A DNA stretch of 5,364 bases, taken from Oscillospiraceae bacterium (GTDB lineage: Bacteria; Bacillota; Clostridia; Oscillospirales; Acutalibacteraceae). This document shows, one piece after another, positions 1 to 5,364 of the stretch (position 1 is its first letter; each line of letters begins with the position of its first letter). A program made the position numbers and the translations under genes. The notes beneath the pieces are model-generated. The model did no database searches. It worked only from the letters and a program-made list of their open reading frames with translations, and was not told the DNA's origin. The DNA lies in NCBI GenBank assembly GCA_902761265.1, contig CACWJV010000251.1, positions 1 to 5,364 of the forward strand, in the 5' to 3' direction.

Positions 1-11
1 TGGCCGGCTGC
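1..11 (+). other. Lipobox end of the signal peptide (L-A-G-C)
   Basis: The first bases encode [L/M/V]-A-G-Cys in frame with the downstream binding protein, followed by a Gly/Lys-rich linker (GKGGKD). This matches the signal peptidase II cleavage and diacylglyceryl-attachment site of Gram-positive binding lipoproteins. Only the second and third bases of the -3 codon are present, so Leu there is probable but not proven. Confidence 0.8.
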
Positions 12-1592
12 GGCAAAGGCGGCAAAGACGTGCAGATCGTTTTGCCGCTCGACGCCGACCCCGAATACCTCGACCCGTGCATCGCGCAATCCGCGAGCGA
101 ACGCAACCTTGTGGCCAATGTGTTTGAAGGGCTGCTGACCTATGACGAAAACGGAGAGATTGTGCCTGCCGCCGCCGAACGCTATGACGTGTCGGCGGAC
201 GGGCTGACCTATACGTTTTATCTCAAAGACACGCTGCGCTGGCGGCTGACGACTATTGCCGGCAAAGTGCTCGGCGACGCAAAGGACAGCTTTGACCGCA
301 CGCTGACCGCGGCGGACTTCGTCTACGGGTTGCGCCGCACGATTGACCCGGCCACCGGGTCGCCCTGGGCGCCGATGCTGCTGGCGATCAAAAACGCGCC
401 GCAGGTGCAAAGCGGCGAAATGAAACCGGCAAAGCTCGGCGTCAAAGCGACGGACGCACACACGCTGACCATCACGCTCGACCACCCGGACGAGGGCTTC
501 CCCGCCGCGCTGACGCTGCCCGGCGCCATGCCGTGCAGCCAAACGTATTTTGAAGCGACGGCCGGCCGCTACGGGCTTTCGGCGGAATACATGATCTATA
601 ACGGCCCGTTTTATATCAGCAACTGGAACGCCGGCACCGCCGTCACCATCCGCCGCAACGCGCCGCTGAACGACGTGGCCTATTATGACGACGCGGACGT
701 CTATCCGTCCTCGGTCTATTTTTCCATCAACAACGAACAGGAAACGCGCGACTACAAGTTGAAAAACGGCACCTACCATGTGGCGCCGCTGACCGGCACC
801 CAGGCCGCGGATCTGCAATCGCAAGGCGGCGTTACGGTCCGTTCGTTCGGCGCGGCCACGTTCAGTCTGTTGTTCAACTGCGGCGACGAAGTGCTGTCTG
901 CGGGCGAGATCCGCCGCGCCGTTGCCGGCACATTTGATCCCAACCCGCTGCTGCAGCTCAAGGGCACCGCGGCCGCAGCCGGCGTAATTCCGCCCGCATG
1001 TATTTGCGGCAGCACCTCCTACCGCGCAGCCGTTAAGCCCGTTTCGCAGCCCACGCTCAGCAAAAAGCAGGCAAAGCGGCTGATGCAGGAGGGTATGGAC
1101 CGGCGCAATATCAAAGACGTGGATCTGACCGTTCTTTGCACCCAGGCCAACGAGACCGCCGTACGCACCGCGATGCAGCAGTGGCAAAGCACGTTCGGCG
1201 TCCATTTTTCGGCGAACGTGGAGGTGCTCGACGACAGCGCGCTGACCGAACGGCTGCAAAGCGGCGACTATCAGATAGCGTTTGCCACGCTGTCGTTTGA
1301 ACAGTCTTTGGCGCAGCAGGCGCTGGAACGGTTCCGCACCGGCACCGCCGGCAATGTGGTCAACCTGTCGAGCAAACGCTACGACGGGCTGTTGGATCTG
1401 GCCGCCCGCGCGAAAAAGCAAAGCGACAAGCTGGTAACCGTCCGCGCCGCGGAAACCTATCTGGTGGAACAGGCCGTTGTGATCCCGATCTGCGAAGCGA
1501 GCAAAGAGATCGGTCTTGGCAAAGGCGTGTCCGGCGTCTCGTTTACCCCGACCGGCGACGTGCTGCGGTTTAAGCACACCGTTGTACTGTAA
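1..1592 (+). CDS. Peptide ABC transporter substrate-binding lipoprotein (SBP family 5, OppA/DppA-like), 5'-partial
   Basis: This is an extracellular solute-binding lipoprotein that captures oligopeptides, or a similar ligand, for an ABC importer. The reading frame is open from the first base. It begins (x)TG-GCC-GGC-TGC, read as [L/M/V]-A-G-C, which is the end of a signal peptidase II lipobox. Cys at 9-11 would be the lipidated residue 1 of a mature protein of about 527 residues, a normal length for the family. The GTG at 30 is therefore internal and not the start. Family marks, in mature numbering, are FEGL near 39-42, TAADFVYGLRR at 100-110 followed by a DPATGSPW segment, and NGPFYISNW at 198-206 followed by RRN. 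The C-terminus has the usual 'PIC...GVSFTP' type ending. An extra segment at about 79-97 sits where many homologues have only a short 'WSDG.P' turn. No permease or ATPase gene is visible here. The substrate cannot be assigned from sequence. Confidence 0.93.
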   Translation, partial: AGCGKGGKDVQIVLPLDADPEYLDPCIAQSASERNLVANVFEGLLTYDENGEIVPAAAERYDVSADGLTYTFYLKDTLRWRLTTIAGKVLGDAKDSFDRTLTAADFVYGLRRTIDPATGSPWAPMLLAIKNAPQVQSGEMKPAKLGVKATDAHTLTITLDHPDEGFPAALTLPGAMPCSQTYFEATAGRYGLSAEYMIYNGPFYISNWNAGTAVTIRRNAPLNDVAYYDDADVYPSSVYFSINNEQETRDYKLKNGTYHVAPLTGTQAADLQSQGGVTVRSFGAATFSLLFNCGDEVLSAGEIRRAVAGTFDPNPLLQLKGTAAAAGVIPPACICGSTSYRAAVKPVSQPTLSKKQAKRLMQEGMDRRNIKDVDLTVLCTQANETAVRTAMQQWQSTFGVHFSANVEVLDDSALTERLQSGDYQIAFATLSFEQSLAQQALERFRTGTAGNVVNLSSKRYDGLLDLAARAKKQSDKLVTVRAAETYLVEQAVVIPICEASKEIGLGKGVSGVSFTPTGDVLRFKHTVVL

Positions 1593-1610
1593 GAGAAAGG
1601 AAGCGATTGT

Positions 1611-2528
1611 ATGACGAAAGAAGCGCTCGCAAAATTGCTGGAAACGGCGCAGACGAAGGAGCTTACCGACGCCGAACGCCAAAAAGCGCCCGGCAGCTTT
1701 ATCGCCCTCCCCTGCGGCAACACCCATTATGAACTCGCCGGCGAAGGCACGCCCTGTGTCCTTGTGCACGGCTACGCGACGCCCTATTTTATCTATGACA
1801 AGCTGTTTGACGCGCTGGTCGAAAACGGCTACCGTGTGCTGCGCTACGATCTGCTCGGCCGCGGGCTGTCGGAACGTGTGGACGCCGTGTATAATGCCGA
1901 CCTGTTTGCGCGCCAGCTCAAGGAGCTGACGGACGCCGTTTTCCCCGGCGAAGCGTTTCATCTGTTCGGCACGTCGATGGGCGGCACCGTAACCGCCACG
2001 TTTTGCGCCCGCTGTCCCGGCCGCGCAAAGTCCGTCATCTGGCTCGCGCCGGCAGGCATGGACACGTTCCGGCCGCCGTTTTATATGAAGCTCGCCAACA
2101 TCCGCGGCATCGGCGGCGTTGTGTTCCGCATGATCGGCGAAAAGACGCTGCTGAGCAAATGCGCGTCGGAAGCGACGCATGTTTCGCAAGCCGAGATCGA
2201 CAGCTTTATGGAAAAATTCGCCTATGCGCTGCAGTACAAGGGCTTTGTGGACTGCACGCTGTCGTCGCTGCGCAACACGATTCTCAAAACGGACGAAGCA
2301 ACCGGGTGCTATATCGAAACGGCAAAACAGGGGCTGCCGCTGCTTTGCATCTGGGGCGAAGAGGATAAAACGATGCCGATCTATCAGGCCGCGCGGATGC
2401 AGGAAATTTGCCCGCAGGTCAAGCTTGTGCGCTTTGCCGGCAGCGGACACATCTTTGTGTTTGACGAAGGCAACCGCACCGCGGACGTGGTGCTGCCGTT
2501 TTTGAAAAGCGTGGATGCCGGGATATGA
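1611..2528 (+). CDS. Alpha/beta-hydrolase fold protein
   Basis: This is a 305-residue serine hydrolase, probably an esterase, lipase or related acyl hydrolase of the alpha/beta-hydrolase_1 family. It has no signal peptide or membrane segment, so it should be cytoplasmic. The oxyanion-hole HG lies at residues 53-54 (LVHGYATP). The nucleophile elbow is G-T-S-M-G at 120-124 with Ser122. The acid is Asp252 in WGEEDKTMP, and the base is His280 in FAGSGH. The triad is complete and in the expected order, with a cap region at about 150-235 between nucleophile and acid. The ATG at 1611 follows an AAAGGA-type ribosome binding site at 1596-1601 with 9-base spacing. The gene lies 18 bases after the binding-protein gene and is probably co-transcribed with it. 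The substrate is unknown. The adjacent GDPD gene hints at lipid-derived substrates, but only by position. Confidence 0.93.
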   Translation: MTKEALAKLLETAQTKELTDAERQKAPGSFIALPCGNTHYELAGEGTPCVLVHGYATPYFIYDKLFDALVENGYRVLRYDLLGRGLSERVDAVYNADLFARQLKELTDAVFPGEAFHLFGTSMGGTVTATFCARCPGRAKSVIWLAPAGMDTFRPPFYMKLANIRGIGGVVFRMIGEKTLLSKCASEATHVSQAEIDSFMEKFAYALQYKGFVDCTLSSLRNTILKTDEATGCYIETAKQGLPLLCIWGEEDKTMPIYQAARMQEICPQVKLVRFAGSGHIFVFDEGNRTADVVLPFLKSVDAGI

Positions 2529-2550
2529 ACAACGGTCATAAATCTGTTTT

Positions 2551-2556
2551 AGGAGG
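2551..2556 (+). promoter_or_regulatory. Strong Shine-Dalgarno site that fixes the GDPD start
   Basis: A perfect AGGAGG lies 7 bases before the ATG at 2564. The open frame extends back to an ATG at 2525 that overlaps the hydrolase stop codon (ATGA). The ATG at 2564 has the far better ribosome binding site and directly begins a signal peptide (MKKILSVLL...), so it is the real start. Confidence 0.88.
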
Positions 2557-2563
2557 AAAAAAC

Positions 2564-3499
2564 ATGAAAAAAATACTTTCTGTTCTGCTAGCGGCACTGC
2601 TGCTGCTTTGCTGCGCCCTGCCGGCGTTTGCCGCGCATCTGACGCCGTCGGTCTATGAATCCTATAAGATCCCTGCCGGATCGATGCGCATGATCGCCCG
2701 CCGTTGCGCCGGAAAACACCCTGCCCGCCTATGTTGCCGCCGGCGAAAGCGACTTTTGGGGCGCGGAATGCGATATTCAGCGCACCAAGGACGGCAGATG
2801 GATTCTGATGCACAACGATACGGTGGACAAAATGACCGACGGCACCGGTAAGGTTGCCGACATGACCTATGCCGAACTCATGGAGCTGAAAGTTGACAGC
2901 GGAAACAACATTGAAAACTACCCGAATCTCAAGCTCGCAACACTGGAGGAATATCTCGACGTCTGCAAGGAATACGGCCTGCATCCGATCATTGAAATCA
3001 AGGACAACGCCGATCCGGACACCGTGCACGAGGTTGCCGAAATCCTGCTGGCCCGTGAAGAAAAGGATATGTTTTACATCATCTGCTTCGGACGCGAGAT
3101 CTGTTTGAAAATGAAGACCCTGGCGCCCGAGATCCCGGTCTATTACCTGATCAGCATGAAGACGTTTCGCAGGAGGATATCGATTTCGCCGTCAACAACC
3201 ATCTGGACGGCATGGATATCCACGTATACTTGCCCGATGATTATGTGCGGGCGGTGGTAAAATCAGGGCTGGACGTTTTCGTCTGGACGATCGACGATTT
3301 TGACAACGCGGAACGGTTTTACCGGCTCGGCGTCAACGCCATCACCACCAACACGCTGACACAGGAAACGCCGGAGGGCTCCTTTTGGCAGCAGCTCATC
3401 TGGAATCTGCGCGACCGGTTTTATCAGGTGATTCAGTTTTTCCGTTCGCTCGGCGACCGGCTGCTGACATGCATCTGTCCAAAAGCCCGGGAGCAATAA
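2564..3499 (+). pseudogene. Exported glycerophosphodiester phosphodiesterase (GDPD family), broken by two frame disruptions
   Basis: GDPD enzymes split glycerophosphodiesters into glycerol-3-phosphate and an alcohol. The signal peptide is clear: Lys2-Lys3, a Leu-rich core, and probable cleavage after A-F-A at residue 23. The frame from 2564 reads to MIA at 2690-2698, then runs out of frame to a stop at 2849-2851. Homology resumes in the next frame at APENT (2706 on), with GAECD (Glu 2766-2768, Asp 2772-2774), LMHND (His 2811-2813) and EIK (2994-3002). These match the metal-binding and catalytic residues of the family. The HRG motif expected between MIA and APENT is absent. Near 3150-3166 the frame changes again, from PVYYLIS to DVSQEDIDFAV, and continues through FVWTIDD and GVNAITTN to a stop at 3497-3499. 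Joined, the product would be about 311 residues, close to a normal exported GDPD. The C-terminal tail is aromatic and basic, and could be amphipathic. It is a pseudogene unless the lesions are sequencing or assembly errors. Confidence 0.85.
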
Positions 3500-3508
3500 G
3501 ATTCTGAT

Positions 3509-3547
3509 AAAAAACAGAGTGCAGGAATTTCTGCACTCTGTTTTTTT
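3509..3547. terminator. Bidirectional intrinsic terminator between converging clusters
   Basis: CAGAGTGCAG (3515-3524) pairs perfectly with CTGCACTCTG (3531-3540) around a six-base loop, GAATTT. The plus strand has a seven-T tract right after the stem (3541-3547). A six-A tract before it (3509-3514) acts as a U-tract for transcripts coming from the right. The hairpin lies 10 bases after the GDPD stop and 18 bases past the stop of the minus-strand iron-sulfur gene, so it fits as a shared terminator for both clusters. It is the only notable structure in the 65-base gap. Confidence 0.92.
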
Positions 3548-3564
3548 CTGTCATTTCATCCGCC

Positions 3565-4233
3565 TTACTGCTTATGCGGACACACTTCCATACAGATGCC
3601 GCAGACCGCGCCGCGGCCGATGTGCTGGAAGTGCTTTTTCATATAGGTGCTGCACTTTTCGGCGTCAAACATCTCCTCGCGCGTCACGCCCGGCGCCCAC
3701 TCCTTGCCGCTGATGGCACCCGACGGACAGGCTTTGACGCACAGATCGCAGTTTTTACACAGCGACACCGGCTGCACGTCGGAGACGTCAAACGGCGCGT
3801 CGGTAAACACCGTACCGAGCCGCACGCGGGTGCCGTAGTCTTTATGCAAAAACATGGAGCTTTTGCCGATGGTGCCGAGCCCCGAAAGCACGGCGGCCTT
3901 TTTGTGGGAATAGCGGCCGGTGTAGTTCCAGCCGTTTTTGTTGATGCTCTGCGACGCCGCCACGGTGATGTAGCGGTAGCCGCGTTTTTGCAAAAACAGT
4001 CCGGCCTTGAGCAGCAGCGCGTCGATGAACGCGTTGACCGAGCGGTAGTGGTTGAAATAGGTGTGAGTCGGCTCGGCACCGATCTCGTCCACGATGGCGT
4101 CGGACAAATGCACCACAACGCTCACGGCGTTTTTGCATGCGCCGAAATCGCCGTCCGGCGGACAGCAAAAGCCCACGTCGGACGCGCCCTGTTCCAATAG
4201 ATATGCCTTGAGTTCTTGTTGGATCTGTGTCAT
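3565..4233 (-). CDS. Short epoxyqueuosine reductase-like protein with a double [4Fe-4S] cluster
   Basis: This is a 222-residue soluble iron-sulfur protein. Cys159, 162, 165 and 169 form CxxCxxCxxxCP. Cys194, 211, 214 and 218 follow the QueG pattern of a lone Cys (KCSTY), then about 16 residues, then CxxCxxxCP. GLGTIGKSS at 118-126, followed by RLGTVFTDAPF, matches the 'GW.GKNT...LGE..TD.P' block of QueG. Together these place it with QueG and the reductive-dehalogenase-type ferredoxin fold. It is much shorter than QueG (usually well over 300 residues): it ends right after the second cluster, without the C-terminal HEAT-like part, and has a compact N-terminus. Related short proteins are common in Clostridia and often annotated as epoxyqueuosine reductase. 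Whether this one binds cobalamin or acts on tRNA is not shown, so no symbol is given. Only 4 bases separate it from the upstream PPC gene, and its ribosome binding site (GGTGAG) is weak, suggesting translational coupling. Confidence 0.88.
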   Translation of the reverse strand: MTQIQQELKAYLLEQGASDVGFCCPPDGDFGACKNAVSVVVHLSDAIVDEIGAEPTHTYFNHYRSVNAFIDALLLKAGLFLQKRGYRYITVAASQSINKNGWNYTGRYSHKKAAVLSGLGTIGKSSMFLHKDYGTRVRLGTVFTDAPFDVSDVQPVSLCKNCDLCVKACPSGAISGKEWAPGVTREEMFDAEKCSTYMKKHFQHIGRGAVCGICMEVCPHKQ

Positions 4234-4237
4234 ATTC

Positions 4238-4657
4238 TCACCACGTCATTAGATTCAGTCCGGTTTGTTCGTCGAAGGTGCGGTCGATTTTGCCCGAAAG
4301 GACAGTGATAAAAAACTCCGCAGTTGCGCCGACCACAGCGCTTTTGAGGTGACCGCCGAAGGCGTTTGCGTGCCCGTCGGCCAGCGTGATATGCAAATGC
4401 AGATACGGCTGCCCGTTTTGCGTGGACACGCTGCCGCAAAGGGCGGTCATTTCAAGAAACTGCAGCAGACTCGTTTCGTGAAACTGCTTTTCGGTGGTGT
4501 CAAACAGACAGACGGACGCGCCTTGTGTTGTGCCGAGGCCGTCGATTTTACCGCAGGAAATGCCGTACTTTCGGCAGACGGACAGCAGACTTTCCACAAT
4601 CTCTTCACCCTTGTCGAGCCGGACGGCGATGACGTTTTGCATTTGTTGTGTCAGCAT
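4238..4657 (-). CDS. Stand-alone PPC/DUF296-domain protein
   Basis: This is a 139-residue, single-domain protein of the PPC (DUF296) fold, the domain joined to AT-hooks in plant AHL proteins and found alone in bacteria. Supporting features are the opening 'VIAVRLDKGEEIVESLLSVC', the central GxxxGLGTTQGASV-like segment (about 36-49), and PYLHLHITLADGHANAFGGHL (84-104). In the last segment His87, His89 and His103 match the metal-binding histidines of known bacterial PPC structures. The family usually forms trimers, and its molecular role in bacteria is unclear. DNA binding is often stated in automatic annotation but should not be assumed, because there is no AT-hook. The ATG at 4657 has a strong AGGAGG site. 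The gene lies 12 bases after murI and 4 bases before the iron-sulfur gene, and is probably co-transcribed with both. Confidence 0.9.
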   Translation of the reverse strand: MLTQQMQNVIAVRLDKGEEIVESLLSVCRKYGISCGKIDGLGTTQGASVCLFDTTEKQFHETSLLQFLEMTALCGSVSTQNGQPYLHLHITLADGHANAFGGHLKSAVVGATAEFFITVLSGKIDRTFDEQTGLNLMTW

Positions 4658-4664
4658 AAAAAAG

Positions 4665-4670
4665 CCTCCT
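4665..4670 (-). promoter_or_regulatory. Shine-Dalgarno site of the PPC gene, overlapping the murI stop
   Basis: On the minus strand the sequence reads TAAGGAGG followed by seven bases and ATG. The murI stop codon TAA abuts the AGGAGG core and shares one base with it, since the last A of TAA is the A of AGGAGG. Ribosomes ending murI would therefore stop on the site that starts the next gene, which favours coupled translation. Confidence 0.85.
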
Positions 4671-5364
4671 TACAGATCGAACGAAAACAGTTGCTCGAGC
4701 AGCCCGATCTTTTGCGGGTCGCTGCTTTCAAAGCGGATGGCGCCCACGGCGTCGTCCGGTGCGCGCAGCTTTCGCTCTTCGAGCACCACTTTGGTATATT
4801 TTGCTTCGCCCACCGCGCCGTCAAAGAACACCGGGCGCGGCCCGAGCACGGCGCGGATCTCGCGTTTGGCAAACGGAAAATGGGTGCAGCCGAGCACCAG
4901 GCAGTCGATCCTGTTCTTGTCGAGCGGCGCAAAGAGCGTTTCGAGATAGTCCCGCAGTTCGGCGGTGCCCATCTTGTTTTGCTCCACCAGCGTTACAAGC
5001 TCCGGCGCCGGGAGCTTGATGAGGTCGCACTCGTTTTCAAAGCGCTTTGTCAGCGCAGTGAACTTTTCTTCGCGCAGCGTCAAGGGCGTTGCCATCACCA
5101 CCACGGTGGGATGACCGCCGGAGAGCGCCGCCGGTTTGAGCGCCGGCTCGAGCCCGATGATCGGGACGTCCGGGTACGCCGCACGCAGGTCGGCCGCGGC
5201 GGCGGAGGTGGCGGTGTTGCACGCGAGCACAATCGCCTTGCAGCCTTCGTCCAGCAGATGCTCCACGGCTTTCGTGGTGAGCGCACGGATCGTTTCCACG
5301 GGCTTCGTGCCGTAGGGCGCGCTGGCGGAATCGCCGTAATATAAGGATTGTTCGTTCGGCATCA
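4670..5364 (-). CDS. murI: Glutamate racemase, N-terminus outside the window
   Basis: MurI interconverts L- and D-glutamate without a cofactor and supplies D-Glu for peptidoglycan synthesis in the cytoplasm. Both catalytic cysteines are present. Counting from the Met codon at 5360-5362, these are Cys48 in VLACNTATS and Cys159 in VLGCTHFPF. YYGDSASAPYGTK near 8-20 is the conserved substrate-binding segment after the first strand-helix unit, and GLEPALKP near 70-77 is the usual linker motif. The Met at 5362 is not the start. In MurI the 'LPNE..YYGDS' segment lies about 30 residues in, after the FDSGVGGL motif, and the frame stays open to the window edge, where the previous codon ends in TG. About 230 residues of an expected 260-270 are seen, with a complete C-terminus. 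It is the first visible gene of the minus-strand cluster. Confidence 0.97.
   Translation of the reverse strand, partial: MPNEQSLYYGDSASAPYGTKPVETIRALTTKAVEHLLDEGCKAIVLACNTATSAAAADLRAAYPDVPIIGLEPALKPAALSGGHPTVVVMATPLTLREEKFTALTKRFENECDLIKLPAPELVTLVEQNKMGTAELRDYLETLFAPLDKNRIDCLVLGCTHFPFAKREIRAVLGPRPVFFDGAVGEAKYTKVVLEERKLRAPDDAVGAIRFESSDPQKIGLLEQLFSFDL

Noticed and set aside
30..32. GTG at 30 as the start of the binding protein
   Set aside because: The frame is open upstream to the window edge and shows a lipobox Cys at 9-11. Starting at 30 would give a binding protein without export signal or lipid anchor.
2525..2563. ATG at 2525 overlapping the hydrolase stop as the GDPD start
   Set aside because: It has no good ribosome binding site, and the extra 13 residues precede a textbook signal peptide start at 2564, which has AGGAGG at ideal spacing.
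3147..3172. Programmed ribosomal frameshift in the GDPD gene
   Set aside because: There is no slippery heptamer, no stimulatory stem-loop is evident, and the upstream lesion has already removed the catalytic motif, so a productive recoding event is unlikely.
2808..3260. Independent 150-residue protein starting at ATG 2808
   Set aside because: This Met lies inside the GDPD motif LMHND, and homology continues upstream in the same frame to 2706. It is the middle fragment of the broken gene.
3574..4200. Plus-strand open frame of 208 codons opposite the iron-sulfur gene
   Set aside because: It is a shadow of a gene with eight conserved cysteines on the other strand. Its translation is Ala/Arg/His-rich with no family features.
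5185..5220. GGC/GCG-rich repeat
   Set aside because: It simply encodes the Ala-rich helix after the first catalytic Cys of MurI (TSAAAADLRAA) and is not an independent repeat.
4265..5344. Long plus-strand open frame of 359 codons opposite murI and the PPC gene
   Set aside because: It lies antisense to two well-supported genes. Its translation shows low-complexity runs (poly-Gly, poly-His, Arg-rich) typical of GC-rich shadow frames, and no domain is recognisable.

Overview
The window reads as ordinary chromosomal DNA from a GC-rich member of the Firmicutes, most likely a gut-type Clostridia lineage (Oscillospirales-like). This rests on strong AGGAGG-type ribosome binding sites, a lipobox-anchored peptide-binding protein with Clostridia-style sequence, an MurI containing 'GLEPALKP', and tight codirectional gene spacing. 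The lineage is an inference; nothing in the window fixes the taxon.

The left half (1-3499) is a plus-strand cluster. It begins with the mature part of an oligopeptide-type ABC transporter substrate-binding lipoprotein, cut by the window edge inside its signal peptide. A cytoplasmic alpha/beta-hydrolase with a complete Ser-Asp-His triad follows 18 bases later. After 35 more bases comes an exported glycerophosphodiester phosphodiesterase (GDPD) gene. That gene is broken: one lesion removes the catalytic HRG motif and shifts the frame, and a second, one-base-equivalent lesion about 450 bases downstream returns to the original frame. The cluster ends at a near-perfect hairpin with T-tracts on both sides (about 3509-3547).

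The right half (3565-5364) is a minus-strand cluster converging on the same terminator. In transcription order it holds glutamate racemase (murI, N-terminus outside the window), a stand-alone PPC/DUF296 protein, and a short protein carrying a double [4Fe-4S] cluster and related to epoxyqueuosine reductase. The intergenic gaps are 12 and 4 bases, so the three are probably co-transcribed and translationally coupled.

I see no CRISPR array, mobile element, RNA gene, defence system or clearly new system. The most interesting feature is the decayed (or mis-assembled) GDPD gene, whose two lesions can be read precisely from the sequence. Next is the undefined role of the murI / PPC / QueG-like trio. 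No stretch longer than 300 bases lacks a gene.
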